Assembly (NCBI GenBank): GCA_024734495.1
Contig: JALMQS010000416.1
Span: forward strand, 1 to 64,000
DNA from: Forficula auricularia
Lineage: Eukaryota > Arthropoda > Insecta > Dermaptera > Forficulidae
Direction: 5' to 3'
DNA length: 64,000 nt
This document shows positions 33,540 through 44,935 of the stretch, piece after piece. The position numbers and the translations under genes were made by a program. The notes below the pieces were generated by a model. The model was not told the origin of the DNA. It saw nothing but the letters and a program-made list of their open reading frames with translations, and made no database searches. The first letter of the stretch is position 1. Every line of letters starts with the position of its first letter.

Positions 33540-34663
33540 TTTTTTTAATAAAGCGGTTTGTTCTACAGCATGCGCCGTTTTCCGCATCCAACACGCCAAT
33601 TCTCTCTATCCAGGATGTCTTGCTCTTGTAGTTGCCTACTGGTCATTGCCTCATCTACTCCCTGCTTCCACGTTCGTCTCGGTCTTCCTCTTCTCCTCCG
33701 TCTTTCCGTGGGCATCCAGGTCCATATTTTATGAGGCCACCTATCTTCCGGCATTCTTTTGAGGTGTCCGTACCATATTAATCTCTTCCTTTCTATTCTA
33801 TCTATTATGTCGTTTTCCATTTTCATCCTGTCCCTTATAGTTGTATTTGGGATATGCTCCAATCTCGACACTCTGCAACTCCTTCTCATCGCATCCATTT
33901 CGAGCGCTTGTAATTTTTTTTCGTTTTTCTTATTCATGTCCCATGTTTCTGAATTGTATAGGGCTATGCCTTCCACTATGGACCGATATATATATTTTTT
34001 TGTGTCCTGTTTGATCCCTTTGCTCCACCAGACCCCATTCAGTTGCCCAATAGCTCTTCGACCTTGACAGATTTTATTTTTAATATCCCTCTCACAGTTT
34101 GGCTCCTCGCTAAAGACAGATCCCAAATATCTAAATTCCTTACAGTTTTTTATCACTTTTCCATTGATATCCAGATTTTCCCCCTCTGTCCCGACCGCCA
34201 GGTATTCTGTTTTTTTAAAGTTTATTTCCAGTCCCCATCTATTATATTCCTCTTCCAGTTTACGGGTCATGTAGCTTACGTCATCTATATCTGCTGCAAT
34301 AACAACTTGGTCATCCGCAAATAATAATGTGTAGAGGTACGACTCGTCAATTTGTAGTCCCATTGATCCACATTTTTTTGTCCATTCTTGCAGGGCATAT
34401 GAGACATATATTCGAAATAGAGTAGGAGACAGACAACATCCTTGCAGTAGACCTTTATTTGTTTGAAACTCATCTGATATCTCATTCTTTATTTTAACTG
34501 CTGATCTATTTTTTATATATAGATGTTTAACCGCGTCGATATAGCGCCTATTGATTGTTGTTGTCTCCAGTACTTTTATCATATTTTGTCTTGGAACACT
34601 ATCGTAGGCTTTCTGTAGATCAACAAAAATGAGGTGGGTTTCTAGGTTTCTTGCATGTCTTGC
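33540..34663 (-). mobile_element. 5'-truncated RTE-like LINE with 12-bp target duplication
   Basis: The insertion is bounded by AGTTTTATTTCT at 33528-33539 and 34664-34675. It has a short T-run (A-tail on its own strand) at its 3' end. The target is a repeat that also occurs near 55860-55990. The duplication is exact. Confidence 0.9.
33563..34663 (-). pseudogene. RTE-like reverse transcriptase, C-terminal two thirds
   Basis: One open minus-strand frame of about 366 codons, from the truncation point to the stop at 33563. It begins in motif A (FVDLQKAYDSV) and carries GLLQGCCLSPTLF (motif B) and LLFADDQVVIA (catalytic motif C, ADD). It continues into the C-terminal arm with LIWYGHLKRMPEDRWP and a basic RRRRRGRPRRTW segment typical of RTE/BovB-type elements. 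The endonuclease and RT fingers are lost by 5' truncation during insertion. No internal stop, so the insertion is recent. The Met at codon 28 is only an internal codon, not a true start. Confidence 0.9.
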
Positions 34664-35356
34664 AGTTTTATTTCTAGTAGCCTTTATATTTTATTTTTTA
34701 AAGAAACTTTTTTTTTCAAATTTCCATTGATAATAAAGGGAGAATTTCTGCTTAAACGTTTGAGTGGATTTCTAATAAAAGTTTTGAGAGTGTTTTATAA
34801 AAGAATAGTACATATTTATTAATAAAAATATATCTTTAACAACACCGTATATTTATTTATTTTACATTAATACATGGCATATCAATTATTCAGACTTCTT
34901 TTTTCTCTTTTCAATTCCATCTTCATTATCTTCACTCTTCTATACATTAAGAAATGAAGAAAAACAGAGAAACCAAAGACAAAGAAACAAGAACAAAAAA
35001 TCAAAATCAACAATATAGCAAATACATAACAACTGAAAAACAAAACCTCCGACAAATCATATTCCATATAAAAAACACACAAGAAATATCTACGAAACAA
35101 AAATACATAAATAAGTATTAAGAAATTCAACCAAAACAGATAATAATAAAAATAAGTCGAAAAACTATATAGAGGAACGTGGGGCAAAGTGGGATACCTA
35201 AGGTCCTTTTATTACCTACTACTTCCATTTTGGATATTATTTGCTACTTTCTCTCCAGTAGTTAGGCAGATCCTTTATCTACAAAATGGTGTAGTATAAC
35301 TTCCCTAACTTCAATAACTTTTTTTTTATGCAGTTTTAAAGACAGATGCACACGTG

Positions 35357-35392
35357 GGGGCAAAGTGAGAGGGTGCCATCTCACTTTGCCCC
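35357..35392. other. Internal hairpin of terminal motif
   Basis: GGGGCAAAGTGAGA and its reverse complement TCTCACTTTGCCCC separated by 8 nt. Same motif as the element ends, so possibly a transposase binding site. Confidence 0.6.
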
Positions 35393-35457
35393 TTATGAAG
35401 ACATAATGATAAGAACCATTAATTAGCAAGAAGTTTTAATGAAATAAGAACAAAGCT

Positions 35458-35998
35458 TCAATCATAATATTCCTCTAACTCCGAGATAGCGTAAATTTCC
35501 CTTGTCTTACTAACTTGCACGGGCATTTTTACTCGGCCTATTACATCTGCCCATGGATAATTTAGTATGTCCGGTGCTGGCGGCCACTTCCAGAGTTTGC
35601 CTGATGGCGTCATTGCAGATATCACTGGTCCGCGTTCATCCAATTGCACTACCTTGCCTGCAAATACTTTTCCTTCGTACTTGAAGGCTAGGAACTCCCC
35701 AACTTCTTTTTTAGCAGGGAACAAATTGCACTTCCTCAAATCATCGTCCCCGTCATCTTCACTTTCCTCGATTTCTCCCATATCAGACTCAGACGTGGAC
35801 GAATCCAATTTTAATGTTTTCTTAGCCCTTTTCGGTTTGTTCGCTGCCTTAGCTGTCTTGACATCAGAATCAGTAGCATCCAAATTTTGCTTTCCTTCAC
35901 CCTTCAGGGCTTGTCGCTTGGTTTCTGCTTTCCTTTTCTTAACGGTATTTTTTTGTTTCTCAGGAACTGCATTGTCTGTTGAAAACAGCTTAAAATTT
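35458..35998 (-). pseudogene. C-terminal part of a pogo/Tigger-type transposase
   Basis: The minus-strand frame is open from about 35998 to the stop at 35458. It starts with a lysine-rich stretch (NTVKKRKAETKRQALKGEG, NLS-like), then an acidic serine-rich linker (STSESDMGEIEESEDDGDDD). It ends in a conserved small domain with GEFLAFKYEGKVFAGKV, KLWKWPPAPDILNYPWADV and VSKTREIYAISELEEYYD. This tail follows the DDE_1 domain in many insect jerky/Tigger-like proteins. The CENP-B HTH and DDE catalytic domain are not visible, so the copy is non-functional or only a 3' exon. An acceptor-like TCATCAG precedes the frame near 36010. Confidence 0.6.
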
Positions 35999-36025
35999 GC
36001 ATGTTGAATTCTGATGACACAGTAT

Positions 36026-36060
36026 GGGGCAAAGTGGGAAATGCCATTTCACTTTGCCCC
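36026..36060. other. Second internal hairpin of terminal motif
   Basis: GGGGCAAAGTGGGAAATG with inverted CATTTCACTTTGCCCC. Flanks the coding remnant on its 5' side. Confidence 0.6.
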
Positions 36061-36346
36061 ATTCGTCATTGTTATTAAAAAAAAATTGCGACACAAAAAT
36101 AACAAACGCTCTTGTAAATTTCAACATGGCAAAATATTTGTGAAGGATGCCTAAATGCCTACAAATGATCATTACTCAATTATAAACATTAAAATGTAAA
36201 TAAATATATTTAACCAAAAAAATGTAAAAAAATTCATAAAATGTTGGTTAGTAAACAAACAAATGTTTTTCCGTCTGGTATTAGTCGCAGGGCTGCTAAC
36301 ACATCTTTTGCTCCAGTCAAACAGCGTTCCCGCATTTTCCACTTCA

Positions 36347-37401
36347 TTTTTAACCGACTTCAAAAAAGGAGGAGGTTCTCTATTCGACTGAATTTTTTTT
36401 TTTTTTTTTTTTTTTTTTGTGCCCATGTTACCTCATTCTTCTTCTTCGAGTGCCATACCCGAAACGGGTGTCGGCTCCTCTCCACATATACCTGTGCTGA
36501 GTGTGTTTAGTTGTTTTACACAGATATATGGGACCTACTTTTTAACGCCGGTTCCGAACGGCTAATTTGAAGAGGTTACTAGGCAATTATACTCTTGGAA
36601 GGTTGCCATTACTTTCCAAGAGGAGGCGACTGCAAATATCTATCTGCCGAGACTCGGTCTCGAACCAGCGATCTTCGAGTCAGCGAACCAGCACTCTACC
36701 CACTGACCCACAGTCGCCTCTTGTTACCTCATATCTCCGCCAATTGTCAACCGATTTTGAAAATTTTTTTTGCATTGGATCCAGTCTAGCTTCCGATTGG
36801 TCCCATTTTTTTTTCGATTTTTTTTCGTAGGTGATTAGACCTTTTTTAATAGGTTTGTTTTAGACCTAACCTCTTTGCTTATGCAACCGATTTCGATGAG
36901 TTCTTTTTTTATCCGTAAGGGGGTGTCTTAGGGATGGTGCCATATTAATTTGATCAACTTCTGATGATATAATCACTATTGAATAACGAATCACTAAAAA
37001 GAGAAAAATAAAAATTTTTAAGAAAAAATAAAAACCGACTTCCAAAATAGTGTATGAATGCGACAGATAAAATACGCTAGAAAGGTATGCAAATAATTAT
37101 TATCTTAGTTACAACTAAACGACGAAATATGAACATGAAATTGCTTTTTGAAGTCGGCAGCCATTCATATACCTTGCGATGAATCGCACTCGACGGATTC
37201 CTTACTTAGTACGTTTGGCGTGTACGCTCGCTTATAGGCATAGCCTGTTTGGCACCGACTTTAAAAAGTAATTTCGTGTTAATATTTCGTCGTTTAGTTG
37301 TAACTAAATAATATAATAATTATTTTATACCTTTTAGTGTATTTTATTTGTTGCATTTAACTTTTTGAAGTCGGTTTTTATTTTTTTCTTAAAAATTTTT
37401 A
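36347..37401 (+). mobile_element. Foldback repeat family A, copy 8, interrupted by a SINE
   Basis: AACCGACTTC start, poly(T) tract, CATATCTCCGCC block and degenerate palindromic 3' half ending GAAGTCGGTT near 37375. More divergent than the 7592 copy. Interrupted at TGTTACCTCAT. Confidence 0.8.
36437..36721 (-). mobile_element. tRNA-derived SINE with 11-bp target duplication
   Basis: Exact duplication TGTTACCTCAT at 36426-36436 and 36722-36732. On the minus strand the head near 36720-36640 has A-box-like GGGTCAGTGGGTAGAG and B-box GGTTCGAGACC; the tail is a (GAA)n run at the low-coordinate end. About 285 bp long. Confidence 0.85.
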
Positions 37402-37760
37402 AAAGACAATCTCACTTTGCCCCGCTATCCCATTTTGCCCCGTGTTCCCCTACATCTAGGCATATACTGAACATCCGTAAACCATTTTATTTGTGATGAG
37501 GGCTCTATATATTGTTGATAATAATTGAGCGAATTTTTTCATCAACCTTTCCACGATTTCCAGTCATTTTTACTAATAATAAACAAAACAAACTTTCTTT
37601 TGTTGGAAAAAGGTAAAGCCTACTTGAATATTTCACATATTCAAAGATTCTTAAAAAAAAATTCGTGAAAAGCAAAGAACTAGTTTTTATATAAAAATAT
37701 GTTTTTAACAATTAAAAAATAATTTTAAGTTAAATGTTACAATAAAATGTTTTAAATTGT

Positions 37761-38400
37761 TTAAAAATGTTGTTCAAAATGATAATAAAAATAAATATTT
37801 AAATTAAATTTACCGTGAATTAGCATAATTTTATTTAAAAAAAAAAAATATTGGTGGGCCAATTGAGATGGGACGGGGCTCGTATTTGATTTAATGAATT
37901 TTTGGATATCCTCGTATATATATGGGTTAAAGTTAATCCCTTCTTTTAAAGCCCCTTGTTTAGCGAGGATATCCACTGATTCATTGCCGCTTATTCCAAC
38001 ATGTCCTGGTACCCACATGTAGGCTATATTTGTCCCTCTTTCATATAATATTTTGTATAAAATGTGGATTTGCTGCAAAATTGGATTATATGATTCGATG
38101 TTTTGCAAGGCTTTCAGACATGAGATAGAATCTGTGCAAATAACGATGTTTCTACTGATATCTCGGCCATTTATATAGAGAAGCGCCAAATAAATTGCCT
38201 TCAGTTCTGCCACAAAAATGCTCGATTCATCAGCTAGCCTTTAATATTTTTTTATATTATTCATAAGAAATGCACATCCCACTCTATTATTTATCTTCGA
38301 ACCATCGGTAAATATAATGCTGTGTCCTTGAAAAAATTTATTTACCATTTCATTAAATAGAATTCGATATGTCAAAGGCTTTTTGATTTCAAATATTTAT
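37761..38400 (-). pseudogene. RNase H domain of a LINE (I/R1/jockey-type)
   Basis: Minus-strand translation gives HSIIFTDGSK (first Asp), then one stop, then VAELKAIYLALLYI (Glu), VICTDSISCLKAL (Asp), MWVPGHVGISGNES and VDILAKQGA (last Asp). All four RNase HI acidic residues are present. The 150-codon open part is 37761-38213. The RT that should precede it is not seen; beyond 38400 the sequence becomes a repeat also found near 4860-4975. 37450-37760 shows no gene. Confidence 0.85.
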
Positions 38401-38686
38401 GTTTCATATCTTAAGGGACTCGAAAATAGATCTAAATGGCCTTTTTCGTCATTTTGACCGATAATAACTGAAAACTCTGACGTATTGTAAAAAATCGGGA
38501 AATTGCATGATAATCAGCGTTGGAATCCATTGTTAGGTTTAGGGGAACAAATCTTTGTCTAATTTTTGTCGAGCAGTGTAATAGTCCAGCCACTACAGAG
38601 CTGCAAAAATGAACGAAGAAGAGATTAAATAAAAAAAAAATGAAATTCCAAATTCATATAGACATTAGGTATCAGCTTGAATTCGG

Positions 38687-38759
38687 GGATCAGTGGCCAA
38701 GAGGATATAGGAGCTAAGGCTCTTATAAAGGCATCGCAGCATCGAATCCCGGCTGATCC
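38687..38759 (+). tRNA. tRNA-like pseudogene (Leu/Ser-like boxes)
   Basis: 73 nt with a perfect 7-bp acceptor stem GGATCAG/CTGATCC, A-box-like TGGCCAAGAGG and B-box-like ATCGAATCCC, followed by TTTT. The D, anticodon and T arms do not fold properly, so it is a pseudogene or SINE head rather than a working tRNA. It lies downstream of the distal CRAL-TRIO terminal exon on the opposite strand. Confidence 0.4.
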
Positions 38760-38925
38760 TTTTGTCTATAATAAAAAATCTTTTCTTCGTTCCCTAATTT
38801 AATTTAATTTATAATTGTCTTTCGACGCGGTCTCGTTGTGATGGCGCCCCGGGGTAAAGAAAATATAATTTTCGACCTTGTTTGTGATAGAGATTGCGAG
38901 GCGTTTGAATATAATAATGTTAATT

Positions 38926-39086
38926 TTAATCAATTTCAAGTTTTCTGAACGATCCCTCAACTCCAAATAAATTTGTGTAATCGATGATTTGTTTTTCAGG
39001 ACGTTTCGATTCATCCACTCGTAGTTTCTCTTCCTCTAAAAACCATTCACGGGCTTCGTCTTTTACCAATTCTCCTAGTAGACGTT
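38926..39086 (-). CDS. CRAL-TRIO protein, distal (canonical) terminal exon
   Basis: An acceptor (long T-run then AG at 39087-39088) is followed by a 161-nt exon that enters in phase 1 and fits the donor of the 59043-59148 exon exactly. Encoded: ERLLGELVKDEAREWFLEEE, KLRVDESKRP, and the end NLFGVEGSFRKLEID then TAA. WFL..E..RVDESKRP and the G.EGSFRKL ending are hallmarks of insect alpha-tocopherol-transfer-protein-like CRAL-TRIO proteins, which carry small lipids such as tocopherol or retinoids. A possible ATTAAA signal lies near 38801-38815. The exon at 46364-46563 is its in-phase alternative. Confidence 0.88.
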
Positions 39087-39274
39087 CTAAAAAAAAAAAA
39101 AAAAAAAAATATCAAAAAATTAAAATTAATATATTAACAGTTAGTTACTTGATGCTCAGTAAATATAAAATTTAAGGTTCTAAGGTGTTAGAATAAATTA
39201 AACTATGTATCAGTAGAAATAATGCAATTTTTAATGAATCATGTTTCCTATATTTGATTCAATCGCGAATCAAA

Positions 39275-40915
39275 TGCAGGTAATTTTTTGTCAAATATTA
39301 AGTGAAAATAATATCTGAATTTATATATCTTGAAATAATGAAGTTAAATAAATTTATAATTCTCTCATTAATATATGAAAGAATAATTAACATATTAACG
39401 ATAATTGTTTTGATCGCGCTTTTTAAACAAGATATATATCACGAGACTAATGGTGGTTGAAGCTATTGGAGTCTGCTGAGTCTTAAGTCTGGACCAAGAG
39501 AGAATGAAAAAGATGTGATCCATTTGGCTATAATCCAACGTCATTTCGCGTTTAGCCCGCAAGACGTTTTTAATTTCAAACACTGATATGGACCACCAAA
39601 TGAATTTGAAATCTGAGGTGTTATATATTCAATCTCCCAGTCCAGCGCGCTAGATCTGTTAAAACGTATGTTAGGTGTTTGCCATTAATTAATCAGTACC
39701 TGGAGCCACCGAGCGATGCACGGTAACACCTGACCCCCCTCCCCTCCCGAAACCACACACCTCGCCCCCACCAATGCACCCCCACTCCGCCCCACCCCAC
39801 CCCAACCGCGCCTCCCACCCCCGGATCCTCCACAACTGCACCCCACCTCCTGCACCTCCCACATCCACCCCATCCCGCACCCAGTTTTTGCATTTCTAGC
39901 TTTCTAATGGTCCACATATATATTATGTGTATATTTGTTTACTCGTACACCAATTTGCCCACATTCGTTCATATTGATAAACATTATAAAAAAATAAATA
40001 GTAAAATAATAATAAAAAAATAATCGTATATGGTCTGAAATAAAAACATAAAATTAAATAAGATTTGTTTCCAAGTTATATAAAAAAAGCCACTTCAATC
40101 ACTTTATTTGTAAACACACCTGTAATGTTATGATTTAGACACCTGTTATGATTAAAAACAAACAAAAAATTCCTTAAAGTTTAGGGAAAGCGGTGCTTGG
40201 TTTGATAGTGAAACATATTAAACAAAGGAACACTCTTTGTGAAACACCACTATAACCCGTTAAATAATAATTCCTTTGAAAAATTCCTTATTTTAATTTA
40301 ATATATTAATATTTGCTATAACCCATTAGTGGGTTTTAAAATTAAAAATCCAATTAAAAATAAAAGATAATTGAAAAAAAAATGTAAACAAACTTTTTTA
40401 TTGAGATTTTCATCTATCAATAATTACTTTAATTAAGAAAAGATCGATTAAGATTAAATTTGTCGAGGTCCAGACCTAGCTAGATCGCTTTCTCATCCTC
40501 AAAACTTGTTAATAGAATTTGTTTCATCAAAACCCGTAGAGTCGTTTTCAAAATAGAACCAATGATACAAATATAAATATATATAAATAAATAAATATAT
40601 ATATATAAATAAATATACAAATAAATAAATATATATATAAATAAATATACAAACAATTTTTGTTCGTTTAATAAGAGTAGATAAGTTTCCTGTATTTGAT
40701 TCGATCGTGAATCGGAAGCAGGTGATTTTTGTCAAATATTAAGTGAAAATTATATCTGAATTTATATATTTCTAACTTGGTCCAGACTTAAGACTCAGCA
40801 GACCCCAATAGCTTCAACCAGTAGTCTCGCGATATATATCTTGTTGAAAAAGCGTGATCAAAACAATTTTCGTTAATATGTTAATCATTCTTTGAAATAT
40901 TAATGAGAGAATTAT
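39275..40915. repeat. Inverted repeat pair around a Helitron-like copy
   Basis: 39275-39500 and 40690-40915 are imperfect reverse complements (AACCAGTAGTCTCGCGATAT against ATATCACGAGACTAATGGTG). The loop holds the Helitron-like copy 39695-40680. No gene. Confidence 0.65.
39695..40680 (-). mobile_element. Helitron-like element with C-rich module
   Basis: Same order as 14682-15505 but with about 110 bp inserted at 40171-40280 (block AACACCACTATAACCCG-like, also near 56435). End AGGTACT at 39695-39701, hairpin 39708-39724, skewed tract 39725-39888, 5' end near 40680. Confidence 0.6.
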
Positions 40916-41019
40916 AAATCAATTTTTAGTGGTTAATTATAAATATTTCGAAGCTAAATCGGTATTGAACAGGTAAAACCTCGAAAGAAGGGGTCTTAAG
41001 GTTACCCTGTCTTAATTGA

Positions 41020-41165
41020 AAAGTTTTTGTTTTGCCGAGAGTAGCAGAGTTGTTGATTCACAAAGAGAAACAAAGAGGTTGCCCTCTGCTTGATGCAAAT
41101 AAACATATACACATATATATCAAGATGATATATCTGTATATATATATATTATTTATTTGTTTGGT
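41020..41165 (+). repeat. Hammerhead-palindrome family C, left end only
   Basis: Matches 47119-47255 but stops before the ribozyme motif. 41165-41490 shows no gene. Confidence 0.7.
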
Positions 41166-41496
41166 TACCCTGTCTCCCGGGCAAGCCTAAAGCTTTGAAT
41201 TTCTTTTTTTGATCATTGCCTTTTATGTCAGGAAGCAGATATCCACGATAACTTAAGAACGAAAAGTCGTAGAGAGTTAGTTTTTTATCGTAAAATGTTA
41301 GTATTTCCAAATGCGGAGATTTTGAGGATTCTAGCTTTAGAATTTGTTTTTCAAAAATGGAGAAAACATCAATTTTTCAATGATTTTAAGACATTGTTAT
41401 AATATAGGCATAAATGAATAATTTATATTTAAGTATATTTTTAATTCCAGCTAGTTAGGAATAAAAAACATATAAAGGGTGTTTTTTTGTTAGTTG

Positions 41497-41862
41497 TTAT
41501 GGGGTGTTGCGTTGTTGCGTGATGCGTGTCCGCACTGCCCGCCTGGTTGGTGGGGACCTAACAATGAAGTTGGAAGGGGCGAGGTTCATACCGGTTCCCA
41601 GACTTGGGATTAACCTTTGTCTGGGTCCAAGCATATAGCCGCGACGGAGTGAAGGTGGTTGGAAGGGAAAAGCTAAAAGAATTGAGCAAGCCACGTGCGT
41701 GGTGAATGTGCTTGGACCCAGACAAAGGTTAATCCCAACTCTGGGAACGGTATGAACCTCGCCCCTTCCAACTTCATTGTTAGGTCCCCACCAACTAGGC
41801 GGGCAGCGCGGACACTCACCACGCAACAACGCAACACCCCCTAACAATTTGGTGACCCCGAC
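41497..41862. repeat. LTR-end palindrome with primer-binding-site-like sequence
   Basis: 41497-41640 and 41705-41847 are reverse complements (GGTCCCCACCAACTAGGCGG). The right arm ends CCCCCTAACA, then ATT and TGGTGACCCCGAC (41850-41862), which looks like the LTR-PBS junction of a gypsy- or BEL-type retrotransposon. No gag or pol follows. Related sequence occurs at 56590-56665. Confidence 0.45.
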
Positions 41863-41869
41863 TTATGAA

Positions 41870-43925
41870 ACTACCACATGCAAATTTAGCAAGAGGCATT
41901 ACGCACCAGAAAGCATTACACACTCTTGTGTTGCGGTGGTATCGCACACTCAGGACCCAAGCGTACGCCAGGGACGAGCGGGGATATTACTCCCCCTTTT
42001 GGTGCAATATAAATATGAACAATGTTTTTATAGATTGAGCATGAAACATACAATCATTAATTCAATATATAAGTGTTGAATACATTATGTGATATTGTCT
42101 ATTGTTAGTTGCAATGATCTGACTGTGTCATACAGCGGTAGTGTCTAAAGGCTCGTGGCCAAAGCAAAGCAGGCCGCTACAGAGTTATAGAACTTTAAAA
42201 TGCAATGAAATTGGCTTTATTTGAAAGATATAATTTTTTGCCATTTTTATTTGGATATGATGTCTGGCCGCGGCTGGCTCGGATGTAGTCCGCAATTAGG
42301 CGGTCCAATTTTCGATCACTTCTTACAGCATTTGGGGTTGTATATCGGTAATAACGAGACAATAACCAAAACTGCCTCATTTGGAGTGAAGATAATCCTT
42401 GGCTAGCAAGTCATTATACTAATTTTCTATTTTCAAATTGATTCACTGGAAACCAAAATCAACTGGTGTGTTCACCACACGACTTTCACATTTTCATTTA
42501 TTTGAAGTCATCGAGACACTACTAATTTACACCCTCTTCCTTTATTTCGTTTTATTTTCTCAAAAACGGCTTTAACGATTTTTTTAAAAATTAGTGTATT
42601 TATCAAGAGTCATGAGTTAATAGTTGTGTTAAATTTTTAATCCGATTGAAATAAAGGAAGGGGGTTGTAAATTAGGAGTGTCGTAAAATAAATATTTTAA
42701 TCGTTCATATCTTGTCTTCGGAAAGTCTCAGAGCCTTGAAATTTGAAACTTAAACTATCTAGAGGCTACAAGAAGTATAACAAGATTTTGGATGAAATAG
42801 AAAAACCGGAAGTTGATGTTTACGTAAGTAAGAATTCACCCCCCCCCCCACCCCTGTGTTTCGCAACCATAAGTCTCAGAGACGAAATTCGAAACTTAAG
42901 CTTGATATAGGCTAGAAGGAGTACAGCAAGCTTTTTTTTTGTTTTTGTAATCTATTATTCTTGCTTAATCGCAGTGAACAGTTGTGGGGCGCTTTTGGCG
43001 CACCCAACTCTCTGGCCTCGGTTCTGGTATTCTACTGGCGCCCATATATACATTGACATTTTACCAATAGCCACAACATCTGGCATTATTTTTAGACAGC
43101 TGAGGAGGTGTTACAACCTAATTTGTAAACAAATCTATTTTCTTTCTGTAAAGGGCTGCCCCCTCTGCGTGGCGCAATAAATCAGTCATTGAAATCGAAA
43201 GACCGGAAGTGGACATTTACATTAAAGATTTTTCGTTTTTTTTTTTTATTTTCTCAAAAACGGCTCCAACGATTTTTTTAAACGCGAAACGGAGGGGGGG
43301 TGCATACATACGTACATACCCACTGACCAATGGATTTTGGCCTCTGGGGACCACAATTTCCGGTTTTATGTCCTAAATCCGGTTTCAAACTATTAAGGAC
43401 AACGATTCCTTCCACCTAGAAGTTACAAAATGAAATTAACTTTTTTCATCTCTGAGATACAAGCTCTCAAAGAGTCAGGACCCAGACTGGCCATCTCAAT
43501 ACTCTACCATTATATTCTATAGAATATAAATGTGAAAGTAAAAAGACCTATGTAATAGGATATTTCCGGTGGATCATTTTAAACTAAAACTTTGCTTGGT
43601 TTTTTTTTATACCCGATTTGCAACGTAAATTTAACATTTCATGAAATTATAATAAAATATTTTTCTAATATCTAATAACTAAATTCTATATAATATGTAA
43701 AATAATTAATAATTAAAAGAATCATTAAAAAAAAAGGATTATAATACACTGTTAACAGTTGCCAATAAGACTGAAGATAATAATAAGAAATCAATGAGGT
43801 TGTCCTCTGTTTGATGTAAATATACATATACCTATATATTTATAATGTATATATAATATATACCTATATGCAGTGGCGCAACCAAGATTTTGTCCTGGGG
43901 GCTAATACACACACAAGCACATTTA
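41870..43925. other. Repeat-rich stretch without recognisable gene
   Basis: Contains two copies of CTCAAAAACGGCT (42560, 43255), a repeated AAGTCTCAGAGACGAAATTC-like unit (42725, 42872) and an unassigned block at 42195-42420. Its 61-codon minus frame (RYYRYTTPNAVRSDRKLDRL) has no recognised relative. Confidence 0.4.
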
Positions 43926-44339
43926 TATTTACCGGGTGAGCTTTTTTATCTCGAGACAGTCTTATAACTCAAAAACAGTGCATATGGAAAAAAGATTCAA
44001 ATAAAAGTTTGTTTACCATATATCGAAGGGGAAACTAAACTACGCTATTGTTTGTAAACGCTTTCAGGGTATTTCAATGTCAAGCTCTGTTTTTTGAATG
44101 GAACCCTATATTTTTCTATACGTCTACTTAATCTATAAAAAAAAACTGAACAACTTTTATAAGAACTATTTTTTATAAGACATCAAATAAACAAAATACA
44201 TGTATCAATTAGATCACAAAAAAAAATTCTTAATAATTATTTTTAAGAATTATTTAACTTAATTATCAAATAATAATGATTAATTATTTAACTTAATTAT
44301 CAAATAATAATGATTAATTATTAAATAAATAATTTAATA

Positions 44340-44640
44340 ATAATTAATAATTTAATAATTTTTCAACACTTTTCTGAGACATTCCAGACTGTTTCACAGA
44401 GTCTTCTGGATGAATTCCAGTTCCAATTTCCTTATTTTGGCCTGTACCAATTTCTTCCTAACCTTTACATTTCCTATCTTTTGTTTAACAGATTTTACAA
44501 CACAATAAAATGAAGCTTGTGAGGGTGTATTAGGAAACCGTTCGGAATTCATTTCAATGGCAGCCCCATAACACTTCTTCCACATTCACCATAAATTAAG
44601 ACAATTTTAATTCTGTCTTCAACAAAAAATGCTCCATTTT
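44340..44640 (-). pseudogene. DUF4817-like remnant
   Basis: Minus-strand frame with WKKCYGAAIEMNSERFPNTP, SQASFYCVV and KLVQAKIRKLELEFIQKTL. The helical basic tail after the HTH-like part is shared by all copies. Stops and shifts at the N-terminal side. Confidence 0.6.
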
Positions 44641-44935
44641 TATTATGATAATACTATCTATTATGATATAACTATCTACTGGATTGACACGAGAAATAAA
44701 CTTTTTTAAACTCAAGAATTTCAACTTGTTCTATTAAGCAGAAAATAATTTCTTAAATCTATATATAACGAAGTTTTAATATCATTATAAACACTTATTT
44801 TCACTGTTGTGACTTTTTGGTTTAATAATTATTTATTTAATAATTAATTATTTAATCATTATTATTTGATAATTAAGCTAAATAATTGTTAAAAATAATT
44901 ATTAAGATTTTTTTGAGATCTAATTTAAGTGGGAG

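Larger units (their letters stand above)
35172..37450 (-). mobile_element. pogo-like DNA transposon with nested insertions
   Basis: Terminal inverted repeats GAGGAACGTGGGGCAAAGT and (reverse complement) GGGGAACACGGGGCAAAAT, flanked by TA at 35170-35171 and 37451-37452. The motif GGGGCAAARTGRGA recurs inside as two perfect-looking hairpins. The minus-strand coding remnant is the tail of a pogo/Tigger-type protein. A foldback A copy with a SINE inside it is nested at 36347-37401. Confidence 0.75.

Noticed and set aside
34700..34790. TTGATAATAAAGGG...AAACGTTTG as hammerhead
   Set aside because: The first box is missing and stem II does not form; related to 55950-55975, also degenerate.
42195..42406. 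Two 61-codon ORFs on opposite strands
   Set aside because: No recognised domain; the block looks like part of a dispersed repeat, but no second copy in the window allows a decision.
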